Positions 1 to 7,600 of a stretch of 12,903 nt of DNA are shown here, one piece after another (the first letter of the stretch is position 1; each line of letters starts with the position of its first letter). The stretch is taken from positions 1 to 12,903 of the forward strand of contig JALSPY010000101.1 in NCBI GenBank assembly GCA_026985705.1, written 5' to 3'. Source of the stretch: Hydrogenothermaceae bacterium. Lineage in GTDB: Bacteria > Aquificota > Aquificia > Aquificales > Hydrogenothermaceae. The position numbers and the translations under genes are program-made. Below the pieces are notes generated by a model. That model ran no database searches. It was not told the DNA's origin and was given only the letters and a program-made list of their open reading frames with translations.

Positions 1-1
1 A

Positions 2-196
2 GGAGTAAAAAGATACGACGGACAGATTGTAAAAGCTGGAAATATATTAGTTAGACAAAGAGGAACTAAAATATATCCCGGTAAAAATGTAGGAATGGGA
101 AAAGATTACACGCTCTTTGCTTTAATTGATGGTAAAGTAAAATTTGAAAGAGCTAAAGGAAAAAAAGTAGTTAGTGTATATCCTATAGATGCATAG
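2..196 (+). CDS. rpmA: 50S ribosomal protein L27 (3' part)
   Basis: The reading frame enters from the left edge and gives 64 residues, starting GVKRYDGQ and ending SVYPIDA before a TAG stop. The body contains VRQRGTKIYPG, VGMGKDYTLFAL and DGKVKFERAKG, which are the conserved core of bacterial L27. L27 is a protein of the large ribosomal subunit that sits near the peptidyl transferase centre. The family is usually about 85 residues, so roughly the first 20, including the basic N-terminal arm that reaches the active site, lie outside the window. In most bacteria the gene follows rplU (L21), which would be expected just upstream but cannot be seen here. Identification is secure; the start is unknown. 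Confidence 0.96.
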   Translation, partial: GVKRYDGQIVKAGNILVRQRGTKIYPGKNVGMGKDYTLFALIDGKVKFERAKGKKVVSVYPIDA

Positions 197-198
197 GA

Positions 199-960
199 TT
201 ATTTCCCCTCGGGGAGTTTTTTATTTAAATATTTTCTTTTAAATTTCTCTAGCTCTCTTTCTGAGAGATAACTCCACTTTCCAGATTTTAGACTTCCAAT
301 ATCTATATTTCCAATCTGAACCCTTTTTAATCTTAATACAGCATAACCAAATAATTTCATAAATCTTCTTATTACCCGCTTTTGACCTGAATGTATAGTT
401 ATATCCAAAATTGTTGAATTTCTTTTTTTATTTACAATTTTTATATCATCAGGTTTTATAAACTCTCCATCATCAAGGATAGCTCCCTTTTTCATTCTAT
501 TAAATCTATCTAGATTTACCCTACCTTTAACCTCAACTATATATCTTTTAGGAATTTTATTTTTAGGATGCATTATCATATTGGCAAACTCACCATCATT
601 TGTAAGTAGCAGTAGCCCTTCACTATCATAATCTAATCTTCCAACAGGAAAAACTTTATCCTTTATACCTATTTCTTCCATTAAATCTGATAGCGTTTTT
701 CTTCCAAACTTATCTTTTCCAAGCTGAGTTAAAATTTTTCTTGGTTTGTAAAGTTTTATATAAACCTTCTTTTCTATAGGTTTAATAATTTTATTTTCTA
801 TTTCTACTCTATCTTTATTTGGATTTATTTTCAAACCTAAATCTGAAACAATTTTTCCATTAACTTTAACCTTACCTTCCTTTATAAGTTTATCAGCCTT
901 TCTTCTTGAACAAAATCCAGAAGAGGCAATATATTTATTTAATCTAATTAGGTTAGTCAT
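199..960 (-). CDS. RsuA/RluB-family rRNA pseudouridine synthase
   Basis: This 253-residue protein has the two-part layout of the RsuA/RluB/RluE/RluF family. An N-terminal S4 RNA-binding domain covers residues about 5-60 (RLNKYIASSGFCSRRKADKLI...VKVNGK). A catalytic domain follows, with the family motif GRLDYDSEGLLLLTNDGE at 107-124; D110 in it is the expected catalytic aspartate that attacks the uridine. The C-terminal motif IRRFMKLFGYAVLRLKR corresponds to the conserved RRM..LGY..LRLKR segment. The enzyme would isomerise one uridine in rRNA. Length and order of motifs best suit RluB (23S rRNA) but do not exclude RsuA (16S), so no symbol is given. ATG is preceded by AAGGAG (967-972) with a 6-base gap. 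It is convergent with rpmA, with only 2 bp between the stop codons. Confidence 0.93.
   Translation of the reverse strand: MTNLIRLNKYIASSGFCSRRKADKLIKEGKVKVNGKIVSDLGLKINPNKDRVEIENKIIKPIEKKVYIKLYKPRKILTQLGKDKFGRKTLSDLMEEIGIKDKVFPVGRLDYDSEGLLLLTNDGEFANMIMHPKNKIPKRYIVEVKGRVNLDRFNRMKKGAILDDGEFIKPDDIKIVNKKRNSTILDITIHSGQKRVIRRFMKLFGYAVLRLKRVQIGNIDIGSLKSGKWSYLSERELEKFKRKYLNKKLPEGK
203..222 (+). terminator. Probable intrinsic terminator of rpmA
   Basis: A small GC-rich hairpin begins 7 bases after the rpmA stop: TTCCC (203-207) pairs with GGGAG (212-216) around the four bases CTCG, with one G-T wobble at the base. It is followed directly by six T residues (217-222). In a very AT-rich region this is a clear, if short, rho-independent terminator. 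It lies within the final codons of the convergent pseudouridine synthase gene, so the hairpin is also coding sequence on the other strand. No T-run follows it in the minus direction, so it should act only on rpmA transcripts. Confidence 0.7.
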
Positions 961-977
961 AAAACTCTCCTTAAAAC

Positions 978-1008
978 ATTAAAATTTTTTCTTTTGAAAA
1001 TTTAACAA
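978..1008 (-). promoter_or_regulatory. Candidate promoter for the pseudouridine synthase gene
   Basis: On the minus strand TTGTTA (1008-1003) is followed after 18-19 bases by TTTTAA/TTTAAT (984-978), upstream of the AAGGAG ribosome site. This resembles a sigma-70 type -35/-10 pair, but matches of this quality are common by chance in such AT-rich DNA. The rest of the divergent spacer (961-1124) shows two copies of a TGCTTT(T)AAAA-like sequence near 1060 and 1082 and no convincing plus-strand promoter. Confidence 0.25.
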
Positions 1009-1124
1009 AAATTTTGAATTGATGAAAATAAGTTAAAAGAATAGTCCTAAAAGTAAAAATGCTTTAAAATGGCATTAATTTTGCTTTTAAAAATATCAAA
1101 ATTCTTGCTAAGAGGTTTATTGAA

Positions 1125-1946
1125 TTGAAAGTTGCTGTTATCGGCGTAGGGAATATGGGTTCAAAGTATGTAAAAAAATTAGATTTGTTAAATATAGATA
1201 CAGTATTAATTGATAAAGACCAAAATAAACTGAAAGGGCAACCAGATAAATTTAAAAAATACACAGATTTAGATGAAGCATTAAAGGAAAATAGGATAGA
1301 TTATGCATTTATAGCAACAGACCCATTATCACACATACCTATCGCTAAAAAGCTATTAGAGAGAGAAATAAATGTAATGATAGAAAAGCCACCTGCTATA
1401 ACACCTAAGCCACTTGACGAAGCTATAAATTTAGCCCAAAGAAATAATGTTTTTCTTTCAGTCTCAGAAATAGAGTTAAAATCAAATTCTGTAAGAAATA
1501 TAGAGCTAGACAGTGATATACACTTAATAGAAGCATATAGATTAAATTTAGGTAAAGGTTATATAAATCCTTTTTATGATTTAGCTTGGCATGATTTATA
1601 CATCTTGCATTATTTATTTGGAAGATTTATCTTAAATAAAGTAAAAAGCTCAGAGAAAGTAATAAAGGTTATAGGTAATACAGAGAAGCAGGAGTTTAAA
1701 ATAGAGGTAGCTTGGGAATATCCTTACATAAGAAGAGAGTGGATTTTAAGAAAGGGGAAGGAGAATATAAGGCTAAACTTTGTAGAGGATAAAATAATAT
1801 ATCCACAGAAAAAAGTAAAATCCTCCGATAAAAAAGATAAATTAGAGCTTATGATTAAAGAATTTTTACAAAATCCAAATTTTGATAGCTCATATAGAGC
1901 TTTGGAGATTTTATATCAGTTTGAAAAGAATAAAATAACTGTATAG
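1125..1946 (+). CDS. Short Gfo/Idh/MocA-family NAD(P)-dependent oxidoreductase
   Basis: This 273-residue protein opens with a Rossmann dinucleotide-binding fold: GVGNMG (7-12) directly after the first strand, and an acidic residue near position 30 after the second strand. The family's EKP motif is present at 87-89 (K88 is the usual cofactor/substrate lysine), and DLAWHDL at 152-158 matches the conserved D...HD segment that carries the catalytic histidine (H156). Members reduce or oxidise sugars, cyclitols and related compounds; the substrate here cannot be told. It is short for the family (commonly 320-380 residues), mainly through a reduced C-terminal sheet domain. The start is TTG: AGAGG lies 9 bases upstream, no ATG precedes the Rossmann strand, and this start places KVAVIGVG at the N-terminus. 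It appears to stand alone, divergent from the pseudouridine synthase gene. Confidence 0.85.
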   Translation: MKVAVIGVGNMGSKYVKKLDLLNIDTVLIDKDQNKLKGQPDKFKKYTDLDEALKENRIDYAFIATDPLSHIPIAKKLLEREINVMIEKPPAITPKPLDEAINLAQRNNVFLSVSEIELKSNSVRNIELDSDIHLIEAYRLNLGKGYINPFYDLAWHDLYILHYLFGRFILNKVKSSEKVIKVIGNTEKQEFKIEVAWEYPYIRREWILRKGKENIRLNFVEDKIIYPQKKVKSSDKKDKLELMIKEFLQNPNFDSSYRALEILYQFEKNKITV

Positions 1947-1961
1947 AAGCAACCCCCTGAG

Positions 1962-2004
1962 CCCCCTTCTTTCTTTTTTCTTTTTTTCTTTTTTTCTTTT
2001 TTTT
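1962..2004 (+). repeat. 43-base homopyrimidine tract with 8-bp periodicity
   Basis: All 43 bases are C or T. After five C residues, single C residues at 1969, 1973, 1980, 1988 and 1996 divide the T-runs into units of 4, 7, 8, 8 and finally C plus eight T. The last three units are near-perfect copies of CTTTTTTT. Just upstream is another C5 run (1953-1957), separated from the C5 at the tract start by TGAG. The tract lies 15 bases after the oxidoreductase stop and 55 bases before the transporter start. It has no hairpin partner, so it is not a standard intrinsic terminator. As RNA it is C/U-rich and G-poor, as expected of a rho-loading site, and the DNA could slip or form a triplex. Confidence 0.85.
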
Positions 2005-2011
2005 ATCAAAA

Positions 2012-2030
2012 TTTTATAATGTTTATAAAA
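2012..2030. promoter_or_regulatory. Perfect inverted repeat overlapping a TATAAT box
   Basis: TTTTATAA (2012-2019) and TTATAAAA (2023-2030) are exact inverted copies separated by TGT. The left arm overlaps a consensus -10 hexamer TATAAT (2015-2020), 39 bases before the transporter GTG start. The matching -35 position (about 1992-1997) falls in the pyrimidine tract and has no TTGACA-like sequence. This is consistent with a transporter promoter whose -10 element sits in an operator-like palindrome, but both elements are pure AT apart from one G, so chance is a real alternative. Confidence 0.4.
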
Positions 2031-2059
2031 CGATATATTCCTGTTAAAGAGGTCTGCAA

Positions 2060-3331
2060 GTGATTGGAAATAACCATTTTAGGAAAACCCTTATAGCTGG
2101 AATGGTTGGCAATATTTTAGAGTGGTATGACTTTGTAGTATATGGATTTTTAGCAGGTATTATAGGTAAACTTTTCTTTCCTTCTGGGGACCCTACAGTT
2201 GAGTTATTAAAATCTTTTGTTGTTTTTGCAGTTGGATTTTTAGCTAGACCTTTAGGAGCAATTTTTTTTGGTTTTTTAGGAGACAGAATAGGTAGGAAAA
2301 AAGCTTTAATGCTTTCAATAGTGTTAATGGCATTTTCCACAACAACCATTGGTTTACTTCCAACATACTATCAGATAGGAATTTTAGCTCCAACACTTTT
2401 GGTTATACTTAAAATTTTACAGGGACTATCTGTAGGTGGCGAGTATACAACATCTGTTTCATTTGTGGTGGAGCATGCTCCTAAAAGCAAAAGGGGACTT
2501 TTTGGAAGTATAGCGATATTGGGAGCAGTTATTGGGATTTTATTAGGCTCAGCTTCTGGAGCTTTAATAACAAAAATACTATCTGAAGATGCTTTATACT
2601 CTTACGGTTGGAGATTACTATTTTTAACGGGAATAATTTTAGGTTTTCTGGGATATTATGTAAGAAGAAATATAGATGAAACTCCTAAATTTGAAGAGAT
2701 TAAAGAGAAAAAAGAGATAGATAAAAATCCAATATTAGATTTAATAAGAAATGCTAAGTCTGAATTTTTTAAAACTTTCTCTTTAAGTGTATTCCAAGCG
2801 GTTGGATTTTATACAATTTTCGTTTATCTATCTCAGCATTTAATAAACTTTTTGAAATTTCCAAAACCTATTGCTCTAAGTATAAACACAGTTAGTATGA
2901 TTGTTTTGGCAATTTTAATACCTATCTTTGGTTATCTATCTGATAAATTTGGAAGAAAAGTATTTATACTGTTTTCAACTGGAGCAACATTTATATTTGC
3001 ATATCCTATATTTAATCTAATATCTTATGGAGATGTATTCTACGCTCAGTTAGGTCAGATTATTTTCGCAGTAATAACTGCCGGTTTTATGGCTGTTTTA
3101 CCTACAACACTTGTTGAAATATTTCCAACAAAGATAAGAAATACAGGATACTCAATAGGTTATAACTTACCTTTTGCAATATTTGGAGGAACAGCACCTT
3201 TAATAGCAACATATCTTACAAAAACAACAAATAATTTAGCATCACCATCATTTTATCTTATGTTTGCCGCTGGGATTGCATTTATTGCTGGTTTAATGTT
3301 AGAGGAAACTGCTAAAAAGCCTTTAAAATAG
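2060..3331 (+). CDS. MHS-family MFS metabolite:H+ symporter
   Basis: This 423-residue protein has about 12 hydrophobic segments and the marks of the metabolite:H+ symporter (MHS) branch of the major facilitator superfamily. These are GNILEWYDF (17-25) at the start of TM1, the loop 2-3 motif GDRIGRKKA (74-82), QGLSVGGEYT (121-130), GWRLLFL (183-189) and a second-half GYLSDKFGRK (291-300). It is an inner-membrane, proton-driven importer. Known members carry dicarboxylates, citrate, 2-oxoglutarate, shikimate or proline/betaine, and the sequence alone does not choose among these. GTG is chosen as start because AAAGAGG (2046-2052) lies 7 bases upstream and the protein then begins just before the conserved TM1 motif. 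It is transcribed alone, convergent with hemE. Confidence 0.9.
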   Translation: MIGNNHFRKTLIAGMVGNILEWYDFVVYGFLAGIIGKLFFPSGDPTVELLKSFVVFAVGFLARPLGAIFFGFLGDRIGRKKALMLSIVLMAFSTTTIGLLPTYYQIGILAPTLLVILKILQGLSVGGEYTTSVSFVVEHAPKSKRGLFGSIAILGAVIGILLGSASGALITKILSEDALYSYGWRLLFLTGIILGFLGYYVRRNIDETPKFEEIKEKKEIDKNPILDLIRNAKSEFFKTFSLSVFQAVGFYTIFVYLSQHLINFLKFPKPIALSINTVSMIVLAILIPIFGYLSDKFGRKVFILFSTGATFIFAYPIFNLISYGDVFYAQLGQIIFAVITAGFMAVLPTTLVEIFPTKIRNTGYSIGYNLPFAIFGGTAPLIATYLTKTTNNLASPSFYLMFAAGIAFIAGLMLEETAKKPLK

Positions 3332-3353
3332 TTTAATTTGGAATTAAATTAAA
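3332..3353. repeat. AT-only inverted repeat after the transporter gene
   Basis: TTTAATTT (3332-3339) begins on the base after the transporter TAG and is matched exactly by AAATTAAA (3346-3353) across a six-base loop. It directly precedes the GC-rich hairpin at 3358-3376, giving two stem-loops in tandem. The all-AT stem would be weak at high temperature, so a role in RNA 3'-end formation is uncertain. Confidence 0.45.
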
Positions 3354-3376
3354 AAGGGCCCCCGTTATATGGGGGC
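3351..3376 (-). terminator. Probable intrinsic terminator for the minus-strand hemE transcript
   Basis: GCCCCC (3358-3363) and GGGGGC (3371-3376) form a perfect 6-bp all-GC stem with a 7-base loop. Read on the minus strand, the stem is followed by CC and then five T residues (3355-3351), which is the order needed to end transcription arriving from hemE, whose stop is at 3512. Read on the plus strand the stem is followed by purines, with the first T-run only at 3414-3420, so it is a poorer terminator for the transporter. A competing pairing of CCGTT (3362-3366) with AACGG (3377-3381) is possible. Confidence 0.65.
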
Positions 3377-3384
3377 AACGGAGA

Positions 3385-3402
3385 GGGGAGGAGGTTTGGG
3401 GG
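3385..3402 (+). other. G-rich stretch with possible quadruplex-forming tracts
   Basis: The plus strand carries GGGG (3385-3388), GG, GG and GGGGG (3398-3402) separated by A, A and TTT, with a further GGGGG at 3371-3375. Four tracts of at least two G with short loops can in principle fold as a two-tier quadruplex. The complementary strand, transcribed at the end of the hemE message, is C-rich and G-poor. This is the most GC-rich patch in an otherwise AT-rich window. The remainder of the spacer to 3511 is AT-rich, with T-runs at 3414-3420 and 3430-3436 and no gene. Confidence 0.4.
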
Positions 3403-3511
3403 AGAGAGACAGGTTTTTTTGTTAAATTCTTTTTTTATCTTTTCCTTTATTTGTTATTCTAATATAATAAACTGTTTTTTTTCATTTGTGAATTAATCGT
3501 GAATTTTAACA

Positions 3512-4552
3512 TTATCTTTGACTTAACTCTTTTACAGTGTCAACTAAATATTTTACTTTATCCTCTTCCATATCGGGAGATAAACCATGCCCTAAATTGA
3601 AAATATGTCCACTTTCCATTCCCCATTTATTTAAAATTTCGTAAACTTTTTCTCTAATAACTTTTTTATCTGCATATAGAACAGTTGGGTCTAAATTCCC
3701 TTGAACTGCAAATCTTCCATATGATTTGTCTTTTAAAACTTCTAAATCTATCATCCAATCTACACTGTAAGCATCTGCCCCTGAGGTAATTAAATAATCA
3801 ACAATCCCAGCAACTCCCTTTGTAAAGTGTATTATTGGTTGATAATCCCTTTTAACATTTTGAATAATCTTCTTTATAGGTGGTAAGGCAAACTCTTTAT
3901 AGTCATCGGGGCTTAAATAACCTGCCCAACTATCAAATATCTGAATAGCATCAGCTCCACTTTCTATCTGAAAGTTTATATAATCTGTAAGCATATCTGC
4001 CAGTTTGTCTAACAACTCTTTAAACTTATCTGGATAATTAAACATAAAAGTTTTTGCTTTTTTAAAATCCCTTGATGTTCTACCTTCAATCATATATGCG
4101 GCTAATGTAAAAGGTGCTCCACAAAAACCTATAACTGGTAATTCTCTGTTAAGCTCAATGTTAACTCCCTTTATAATTTCTCCTACAAATGATACATCCT
4201 CCCTGTTAAATTCCCTTAATCTGTATATATCTGATGGTTCATTTATAGGATTTTCAAAAACAGGTCCTTGCTTTTCTATAAAATCAAACTTCATTCCCAT
4301 ACTTTCTAAAGGTGTTAGAATATCTGAAAAGATAATTATCGCATCAACCCCTAAAATTTTTTTCGGTAGTAAAGAGGCTTTTACAGATAATTCAACATTT
4401 TTATAAAAATTTTTAAAACTTCCTGCCTTTTCTCTAAGCTTTCTATACTCTGGCATATATCTTCCTGCCTGTCTCATTAACCAAATTGGAGTTCTCTCAA
4501 CCTTTTTCCATCTTATAGCCCTTAAAAATAAATCATTTTTTGGTAAATTCAT
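3512..4552 (-). CDS. hemE: Uroporphyrinogen III decarboxylase
   Basis: This 346-residue protein matches the family length. It has both HemE signatures: PIWLMRQAGRYMPEYR (22-37), with R27 and R31 that hold the substrate carboxylates, and GFCGAPFTLAAYMIEG (142-157) containing Y153. The catalytic aspartate is D77 in IIFSDIL, S208 is in IQIFDSWAG, and H322 is in NLGHGL, so the active site looks intact. The cytoplasmic enzyme removes four acetate carboxyl groups from uroporphyrinogen III to give coproporphyrinogen III in haem synthesis. ATG is preceded by AAAGGAG (4565-4559) with a 6-base gap. It is the last gene of a minus-strand run, 54 bp after reverse gyrase, and probably shares that transcript. 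No other haem gene is present in the window. Confidence 0.97.
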   Translation of the reverse strand: MNLPKNDLFLRAIRWKKVERTPIWLMRQAGRYMPEYRKLREKAGSFKNFYKNVELSVKASLLPKKILGVDAIIIFSDILTPLESMGMKFDFIEKQGPVFENPINEPSDIYRLREFNREDVSFVGEIIKGVNIELNRELPVIGFCGAPFTLAAYMIEGRTSRDFKKAKTFMFNYPDKFKELLDKLADMLTDYINFQIESGADAIQIFDSWAGYLSPDDYKEFALPPIKKIIQNVKRDYQPIIHFTKGVAGIVDYLITSGADAYSVDWMIDLEVLKDKSYGRFAVQGNLDPTVLYADKKVIREKVYEILNKWGMESGHIFNLGHGLSPDMEEDKVKYLVDTVKELSQR

Positions 4553-4569
4553 TTAAAGCTCCTTTAAAT
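4551..4569 (-). promoter_or_regulatory. Inverted repeat enclosing the hemE ribosome binding site
   Basis: ATTTAAAG (4569-4562 on the minus strand) and CTTTAAAT (4558-4551) are perfect inverted copies with only GAG between them. In the mRNA, AAAGGAG of the Shine-Dalgarno site would be held partly in the stem and partly in the loop, and the second arm ends inside the AUG. Folding would mask both start signals. The stem has just one G-C pair, so it would open readily with rising temperature. Function is inferred; AT-rich composition makes chance possible. Confidence 0.4.
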
Positions 4570-4606
4570 TTTATTATTTGTTTGATAAACCTAATTTTAA
4601 ATGCAT

Positions 4607-7600
4607 TTAATTTTTTCTATTAATTTTTCCCCATAATTCATTAAACAGTTTTTTCAGTTCCTCTTCGTAGTCTTTGCTCCCATCTGCTATTTTATCCATT
4701 ATAAGCTCCAGTTTTTTTGTAAACTCTTCATTAACAAATCTGTATAATTCTTCTTTTGATTTTATTAAACTTAAAACCTTCCTACCTAGTTTAGTTGGAA
4801 AAAGATAACCTTTTCTTTCAACTATATAGCCTCTGTCTAAAAGTTTCTGAACTGTTATAGCGTAAGTAGAAGGTCTCCCTATTCCTTTTTCTTTCATATC
4901 CTTTATCACTGTGTCAAATGTATAGTATGGAACCTTTGGTTTTTGATAAAAATTCTTTTTAGTTATACTTATCTCACCTTCAGGAATTTTATATGTCCTA
5001 ATAGGCATTATTAGATTATAACCATCTTGAATAATATCTGTAATAATACTCTCCTCTATTTCTTCTTTAAAGGCTTTTATTGAATACTTACTTTTTTCAA
5101 CTACAGTTTCCCTCATTTGAGATGCTATAAACTGTTTAAAAATTAATTCATAAAGTCTTATATGTTTAAAAGTTATACTCTGTAAATTCATTACATACTG
5201 GAGAGATTTTAATTCTTCAGCATCCATAGGTCTTGTTGGTCTTATACACTCATGGGCTCCTTCGTATGATGAAAACTTTCTAGGATGGAAGTAATCTTCT
5301 CCAAAGTTTTCCTTTATATACTCCTTTGCTATATGTATTCCTGTATCTGAAACTCTAAAACTGTCTGTCCTGTGATAGGTTATAAGCCCCTCTTCAAATA
5401 AATCCTGTGCTAAATTCATAGTTTCTGATGGAGATAATTTTAACTCTTTAGCTGAAGCCATCAATAAGCTATCGGTAGTAAAAGGTTTAACGAAAAGTTT
5501 TTCCTCTTCACTTTCCAGTTTTTTAACTAAGACAAACTGTATATTTTCATAAAACCATTTGGCTGAATTTTTATTTTCAAATATAAACTCAACAGGATAA
5601 TCTCCAATGAAAACTTTTACAACATTTAATTTTTTCTTTGCTTCATCAGACCTGTTGACTATCCACTCTAAAACTGGGGTTTGAACTCTTCCAGCTGATA
5701 AATGGGGATTTTTTAGTAATTTTTGAATGTACTGGGATATTAAAAAACCTATCCATCTATCTGAAACTCTTCTTATAAGTTGAGCCTTCACCAGATTTTT
5801 ATCAATTTCTCTATATTCAGATATAGCATTTAAAAATGCTTTTTTAGTTACTTCGTGAAATTCAGCTCTTCTTATATTAAAGTTGAATGGTTTAGAGTTT
5901 AGATATATATCAAAGCTTATCTTTTCTCCCTCTGTGTCAGGGTCTGTTGCAACGAAAACTTCCTCAACCTCTAAGTCTAATTCCCTTATACTCTCTATAA
6001 TTTCCTTTCTTCCTTCGTCTATAGGCTCAAAAATAGGAATGAATTTTTCTTTTAAATCATTACTTTTCTTTAAAACTCCAAAGTATCCCTCATCCTTATT
6101 TAAATCAAATATATGTCCTTTACTTGCTACAATAGTTAAAAATCTATTTCCTATAGCTATTTCGTATGCATCTAAATTTTTTAACTTTCTCCTTAAAGGT
6201 TTTCCAAAAAAGTTAGCTATGGTCCTAGCTTTATTTGGACTTTCAACTATAACAACTGTAGTTTTAAATGATTGTTTCTCCTCAGGAATTATCTTTCCTG
6301 CTAATATTTTTTTTACCTTTTCTCTATCTTCGTCTATCTCTCTTAATAATTTTTCTAAATCAATTTCCTCAACAGGTTTAAACTGTATGTCTTCACTAAA
6401 CCATTTAGCTTTTTTATTCAATGAATAAAAGGCTTTTTCATCATCAACTAATAGATATGCCAATCCCTTAGTTAAACCACCTGCATACAATCTTGATGTT
6501 CTACCTGACGCCTGAATGTATCCAGTTATATCTGCAGTTATTAGAATAAAACTTCCATTTACCTTTTTTAAGGTTATTTCAGGAGAATTTTTAATTTGAG
6601 TATAAATATTTTCCTCTTCAACTAGATTTTTAACAAAATCCTTAATTCTTAAAAGTTTTTCCTGTTTATTTTTATCAAGCTTTTCAAAAGGTATAAAACT
6701 GTAAACTTTTAAAAATCTTATATATTCGTAAAGCTCCTTTATCTTGTTTTCATCTAAAAGTTTCTTTTTAACTAAAAATGGAGTTAATGTTAGAAGGAAA
6801 TAGTATAAGTGTATAAACTCCTCTTCAAAACGGATATTAAACTGTAGTTTTGGAACTCCAACAAATAAGGCATATCTAATAACATCTGGTAAATCTAAAC
6901 CTCTTGCTATTGGATTTCTATAACTTGCAAATCCAACAACTACAGGAAATTCTCCCGATTTAAACTTTTCTAAATTATCCATTAAATCTTCATAAGATAT
7001 GGCATTTATTCCTTTTTTTCTTAAATAATCAACATATTCTTTTAATTTCTCTACAGTTTCAGAGGAAGATAAAAATACTAAACCACCTTTTCCAAGTTTA
7101 TTAATTTTATCTACTGAAACTTCCCATAATTTTTCCTCATCTACCTTTTCATAAGTATCAACAATATTTCTAAGGGTTAACGATGGTTTTCCAACCTCAA
7201 AACCTAACAATTCTCTAAACAAACTTACTCTCTTTGACCTAGGGTTAGATGTGGCAGAAGAGACAATTAAGGCTCCCTTTCTTTTCTTTGAAATGTTGTT
7301 TATTTCCTCTTGAAATTTTCTATAGCTTTCTAAATCTTCCTCTGTTAAATTTTTTCTACTGAACAATTTCTGTTTAAAGGATATAAATTTTAAAGTTTTC
7401 TCTATGTCCTCCTCTGAAAAACCTAACAACATTAAAACTTTATCTATATTTTTTGCACTTTTTAAGATACTATCAACATCATCAACAAAAACTAAACCGT
7501 AAATCCCTTTTGGAATAATATCTATATTCCTGTATAAAAACATAGTTGTAGTAATAAGAATATCAAAATCTTGAGTTTTTATTCTCTCTTTTAACTCTAT

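Noticed and set aside
1060..1092. Two TGCTTT(T)AAAA-like copies upstream of the oxidoreductase
   Set aside because: Short, AT-rich and imperfect; not enough to call an operator.
1064..1264. Minus-strand open frame across the oxidoreductase start
   Set aside because: It is antisense to the Rossmann fold coding region and lacks a ribosome site and recognisable motifs.
2044..2349. Minus-strand open frame opposite the transporter start
   Set aside because: It overlaps the conserved TM1-TM3 coding region of the MHS transporter and shows no known motif.
3488..3505. Direct repeat GTGAATT separated by AATC just after hemE
   Set aside because: Two short AT-rich copies are easily explained by chance, and nothing nearby suggests a regulator site or attachment site.
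5883..6428. Plus-strand open frame of 181 codons opposite reverse gyrase
   Set aside because: It lies wholly antisense to an unmistakable reverse gyrase coding region, spanning the TOPRIM start, and its serine/phenylalanine-rich translation is what AT-rich antisense DNA produces.
7472..7483. DDVD in place of DEAD/DEAH in the reverse gyrase helicase half
   Set aside because: This form is normal for reverse gyrases and is not a defect.
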